The position numbers and the translations under genes were made by a program. The notes under the pieces are model-generated. The model searched no databases. It saw only the letters and a program-made list of their open reading frames with translations, and was not told the DNA's origin. This document shows, piece by piece, positions 61,561-64,000 of a DNA stretch of 64,000 nucleotides; positions within the stretch are counted from its first letter, which is position 1, and each line of letters starts with the position of its first letter. Origin of the DNA: Buddleja alternifolia (lineage: Eukaryota; Streptophyta; Magnoliopsida; Lamiales; Scrophulariaceae); the NCBI GenBank assembly GCA_019426215.1, contig CM033393.1, forward strand, positions 52,516,645-52,580,644. Reading direction: 5' to 3'.

Positions 61561-62673
61561 TTTATATGAAAAGCTGAGCATGATTGATATATCTAATCTA
61601 ACCCCTATATAAATGTGTGAATAACTCAATTGTTTGTTCCATTGTGAAAAGATTTTCATACTCACCCTTACTATTAATAAGTAATAAATTAATAGTTAAT
61701 AATTGAATTTATTAGGTATAAGAATGCATTGAGGAGTAGGAAACCATTTAGTAGAATTTGAAATTGCTTTAGTAGTTGGAAACTCTTTTATTTATTGATA
61801 AAAAAAATATGTTAGTAGTAGGACACTATTTAATATATGAAAAATAAATAGATTCCTACTTTCTTTAAAATACTAACCAATAAAATAAAATAAATTTTTA
61901 CTCACAACCACCAACAAAGAAGAAGAAATCTTTTACATCCACAACCAATATTGCAACTTAAACAGTAAGTTGTTATCAATTTTGATAATCTTAAATTCTA
62001 TAAATATTTTTAGTATTTGGTAATTAGCAGTAAATTGTTATAGTGTCGGATCATTACTTTGAATGAGTTGATTTGAAGATTAAAAAGATGATTTAAAAAA
62101 TTATACCTTATTCTGACATTAAAGAAAAAAGTATTAACTGTGACAAACAGACACATATTTTGGGATATAGATGAATCATTTTTTTATACAAAAATATTTA
62201 TTAATTTTCCATTGTTATGGAATATAACATGTTTGTACAATAGAATTATCAACATATATATGACAGTTTGTACATACTTGAAGTTATTAGCATGACAAAA
62301 AATCTAAAAAAAACACATTTAAGAATAAAATCATCTAAGAACTTTTAGTGTGAAAATATGATATATTGTACTTAATTCAAAAGAACTCACAAATACGAGT
62401 GTTTTTATGTAATATGATGTTTACAATTATTTTAGGAACTTGATACCAGCACTTCATATATAATGGCACTCCCCTTACTTTTTAATTTTTTTAAATGGAT
62501 AATAATGTCCCTCCATGTAAATCAAGAAAGATACATGACGAATGATCTATGCATAAACATGCTAAAAAATAATACTAATATTATTTTATCAAAAATTTAA
62601 TTTCTTGAAATAGAATTAGTTAAATACACATGGTGGTGATATATGATTACAGAACAAATAAATAAAAAGTATA
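61561..62673. other. AT-rich intergenic DNA
   Basis: No gene or complete repeat recognised. Confidence 0.4.
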
Positions 62674-63573
62674 GGTCAAATACCACTAATAGTCCATGAA
62701 CTTTATCATTTAACTCACTTTAGCCCCTTATATCTCAAATGCACTCAAATAGTCCTTCAAGTATATTATTTGTCCCACTTTAGTCCATCATCTCTCAAAT
62801 ACACTCAAATAGTCCCTCAACTCTTAGATTCATCCAATTAAAGTTCCTGGAGGGTTTTTATACTTTTGCAAAAAAAATCCTCCAAAACTATCCACCAACC
62901 ATCTGCAACAATTAAAAGCGGTTAACATGGCAGCAACGGAGAGAGAAGATGAACAACGGGATTTGCAAATGATGGAGGAGGAAGAAGGCGATTTGGCAAA
63001 TGGCAAAGGAAGCGGCGTGAATGAGGCGACGGAGTAGGATTTGCAGAGGATAAAGCGACATTGTTGGATTTTCAAAATGTGGGGCTAGAGATGTTTGATT
63101 TTCCAAAGGTGGGGGAACGTCATTTGATTTTAGAGGGTGGGGGGGCGCAATTTGAAAAGGGTGACAGTGGTGGAAATACAGACAGTAGATGGAAGGTGGA
63201 GGGGAGTGAGCTAGAAGAGTGGAATGAGGGAAAAAGTGGGTTAAGGTTTGGGTTTTGGGAAAGAATGGCAAAAAAAAGTAAGGGGTGTTTGAAGAAAAAT
63301 TCTTGCAAAAGTAAAAAAAAGAAAATGCTTGTCCTAATATGGTGTAAGTCACGTGCCTCAAGGTTTCGTCAATTTTTAAAGGATAATTGACTCGAGGTAC
63401 TTTAATGAGATGAATCTGAGAGTTGATGGACTATTTGAGCACATTTGAGTGACGATGGACCAAAGTAGGACAAATAATAGACGAGGGATTTGAGTGCATT
63501 TGAGAAATAAGGGACTAAATGTGATAAATGATAGAGTTGAGGGATTATAGGTGTTATTTGAGTCCAAAGTATA
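62666..63573. mobile_element. Non-autonomous DNA transposon with long TIRs and 8-bp duplication
   Basis: Element 62674-63565 (892 bp) is flanked by AAAGTATA on both sides (62666-62673, 63566-63573). The termini GGTCAAATACCACTAATAG and, as reverse complement, GGACTCAAATAACACCTATA start inverted repeats that extend for about 150-190 bp, with internal CTCAAATGCACTCAAAT repeats. The core (62920-63370) has purine-rich frames but no transposase. Long TIRs with 8 (or a damaged 9) bp duplication suggest a Mutator-like or hAT-derived element. Confidence 0.8.
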
Positions 63574-63695
63574 AGATAGGCACTACCAAATAATCGATTC
63601 TTAACCAGTTATTAATTTTCCAATAAACTAGACATATTTACTTCAATTTTACTTCTCATCGAATCACCACGTGCGAAGCACGTGATACTTTCTAG
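63574..63695 (+). mobile_element. Helitron 3' tail
   Basis: A perfect 7-bp hairpin CACGTGC-GAA-GCACGTG (63668-63684), seven bases, then CTAG ending at 63695. This matches the spacing of the two other Helitron tails in the window. The 5' end was not found; the element may be interrupted by the 62674-63565 insertion. The next base is C rather than T. Confidence 0.6.
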
Positions 63696-64000
63696 CTAAT
63701 CCCTCTGTATTCAAGAGATTGAGATTATTAAACAAAATTATCACTTTTTTTTGGTGTAGCTAATTCCACGACCAATATTGGTCATCTCTTTCTACCTACA
63801 TATATGATATGGTTATGAGACAAGCTTTCTTCAGATTCATGAAGAGAGAAAATTTTGGTTTATACCTAGTTTGTCCACTGGGTCTAAGTGGAAGACCTAT
63901 TTAATATCTTAGTGGACCGAACTAGAAATCAATGATTTAGCCCATGTTCTTTAACGCTTCTGAAGTATTTAAGAACTCAAACTTGTATCAGGGCATGGAT
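63696..64000. other. Intergenic DNA to the window end
   Basis: No feature that I can support. Confidence 0.4.

Overview
The window is nuclear DNA of a flowering plant, most likely a eudicot. Genes are split by AT-rich introns with GT-AG borders, telomere-type CCCTAAA runs occur internally, and transposable elements typical of plants (L1-type LINE, Ty1/copia, Ty3/gypsy, Helitron, Tourist-like MITEs, a tRNA-derived SINE) fill much of the space. I cannot name the species. There are no rRNA or tRNA genes, CRISPR arrays or bacterial operons that I can support.

Host genes, left to right: (1) the 3' exons of an OTU-family deubiquitinase on + (1078-6359, 5' part outside the window), whose introns hold an antisense LINE fragment and a terminal-inverted-repeat element; (2) an intact, intronless organellar tyrosyl-tRNA synthetase on - (13162-14625); (3) a complete 18-exon acetyl-CoA synthetase on + (20359-30103; 830 codons before the stop), with one GC-AG intron and a SINE and a MITE in its introns; (4) a complete 3-exon CGFS monothiol glutaredoxin of the plastid GRXS14 type on - (42996-45729); (5) a small DUF761 gene on + with an apparent frameshift (54421-54929); (6) the last eight exons of a NIPA8/9-type magnesium transporter on - (55296-57581), whose 5' half is not found upstream, where a decayed copia element lies instead.

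Mobile DNA: a decayed LINE on - (15190-19745); a Helitron-rich stretch (7.2-10.8 kb); a complex 32.5-38.85 kb region with telomere-like tandem repeats, fold-back DNA, a DUF295 gene fragment and a block of about nine successive hairpins; a decayed gypsy element on + (38978-42190); a small Helitron (49559-49899); a Tourist-like element (51633-52525); a decayed copia with an internal 1.1 kb duplication (58160-61560); and a long-TIR element (62674-63565) next to another Helitron tail.

The host genes look like ordinary unlinked housekeeping genes (ubiquitin editing, organellar translation, acetate activation, Fe-S cluster transfer, Mg transport); nothing suggests they work as one cluster. The most unusual part is 34.77-38.84 kb, where palindromic modules in two sequence types recur and where left and right flanks match in inverted orientation, pointing to a large inverted-repeat-bounded composite element. 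Exon borders were read by eye from splice signals and family knowledge.
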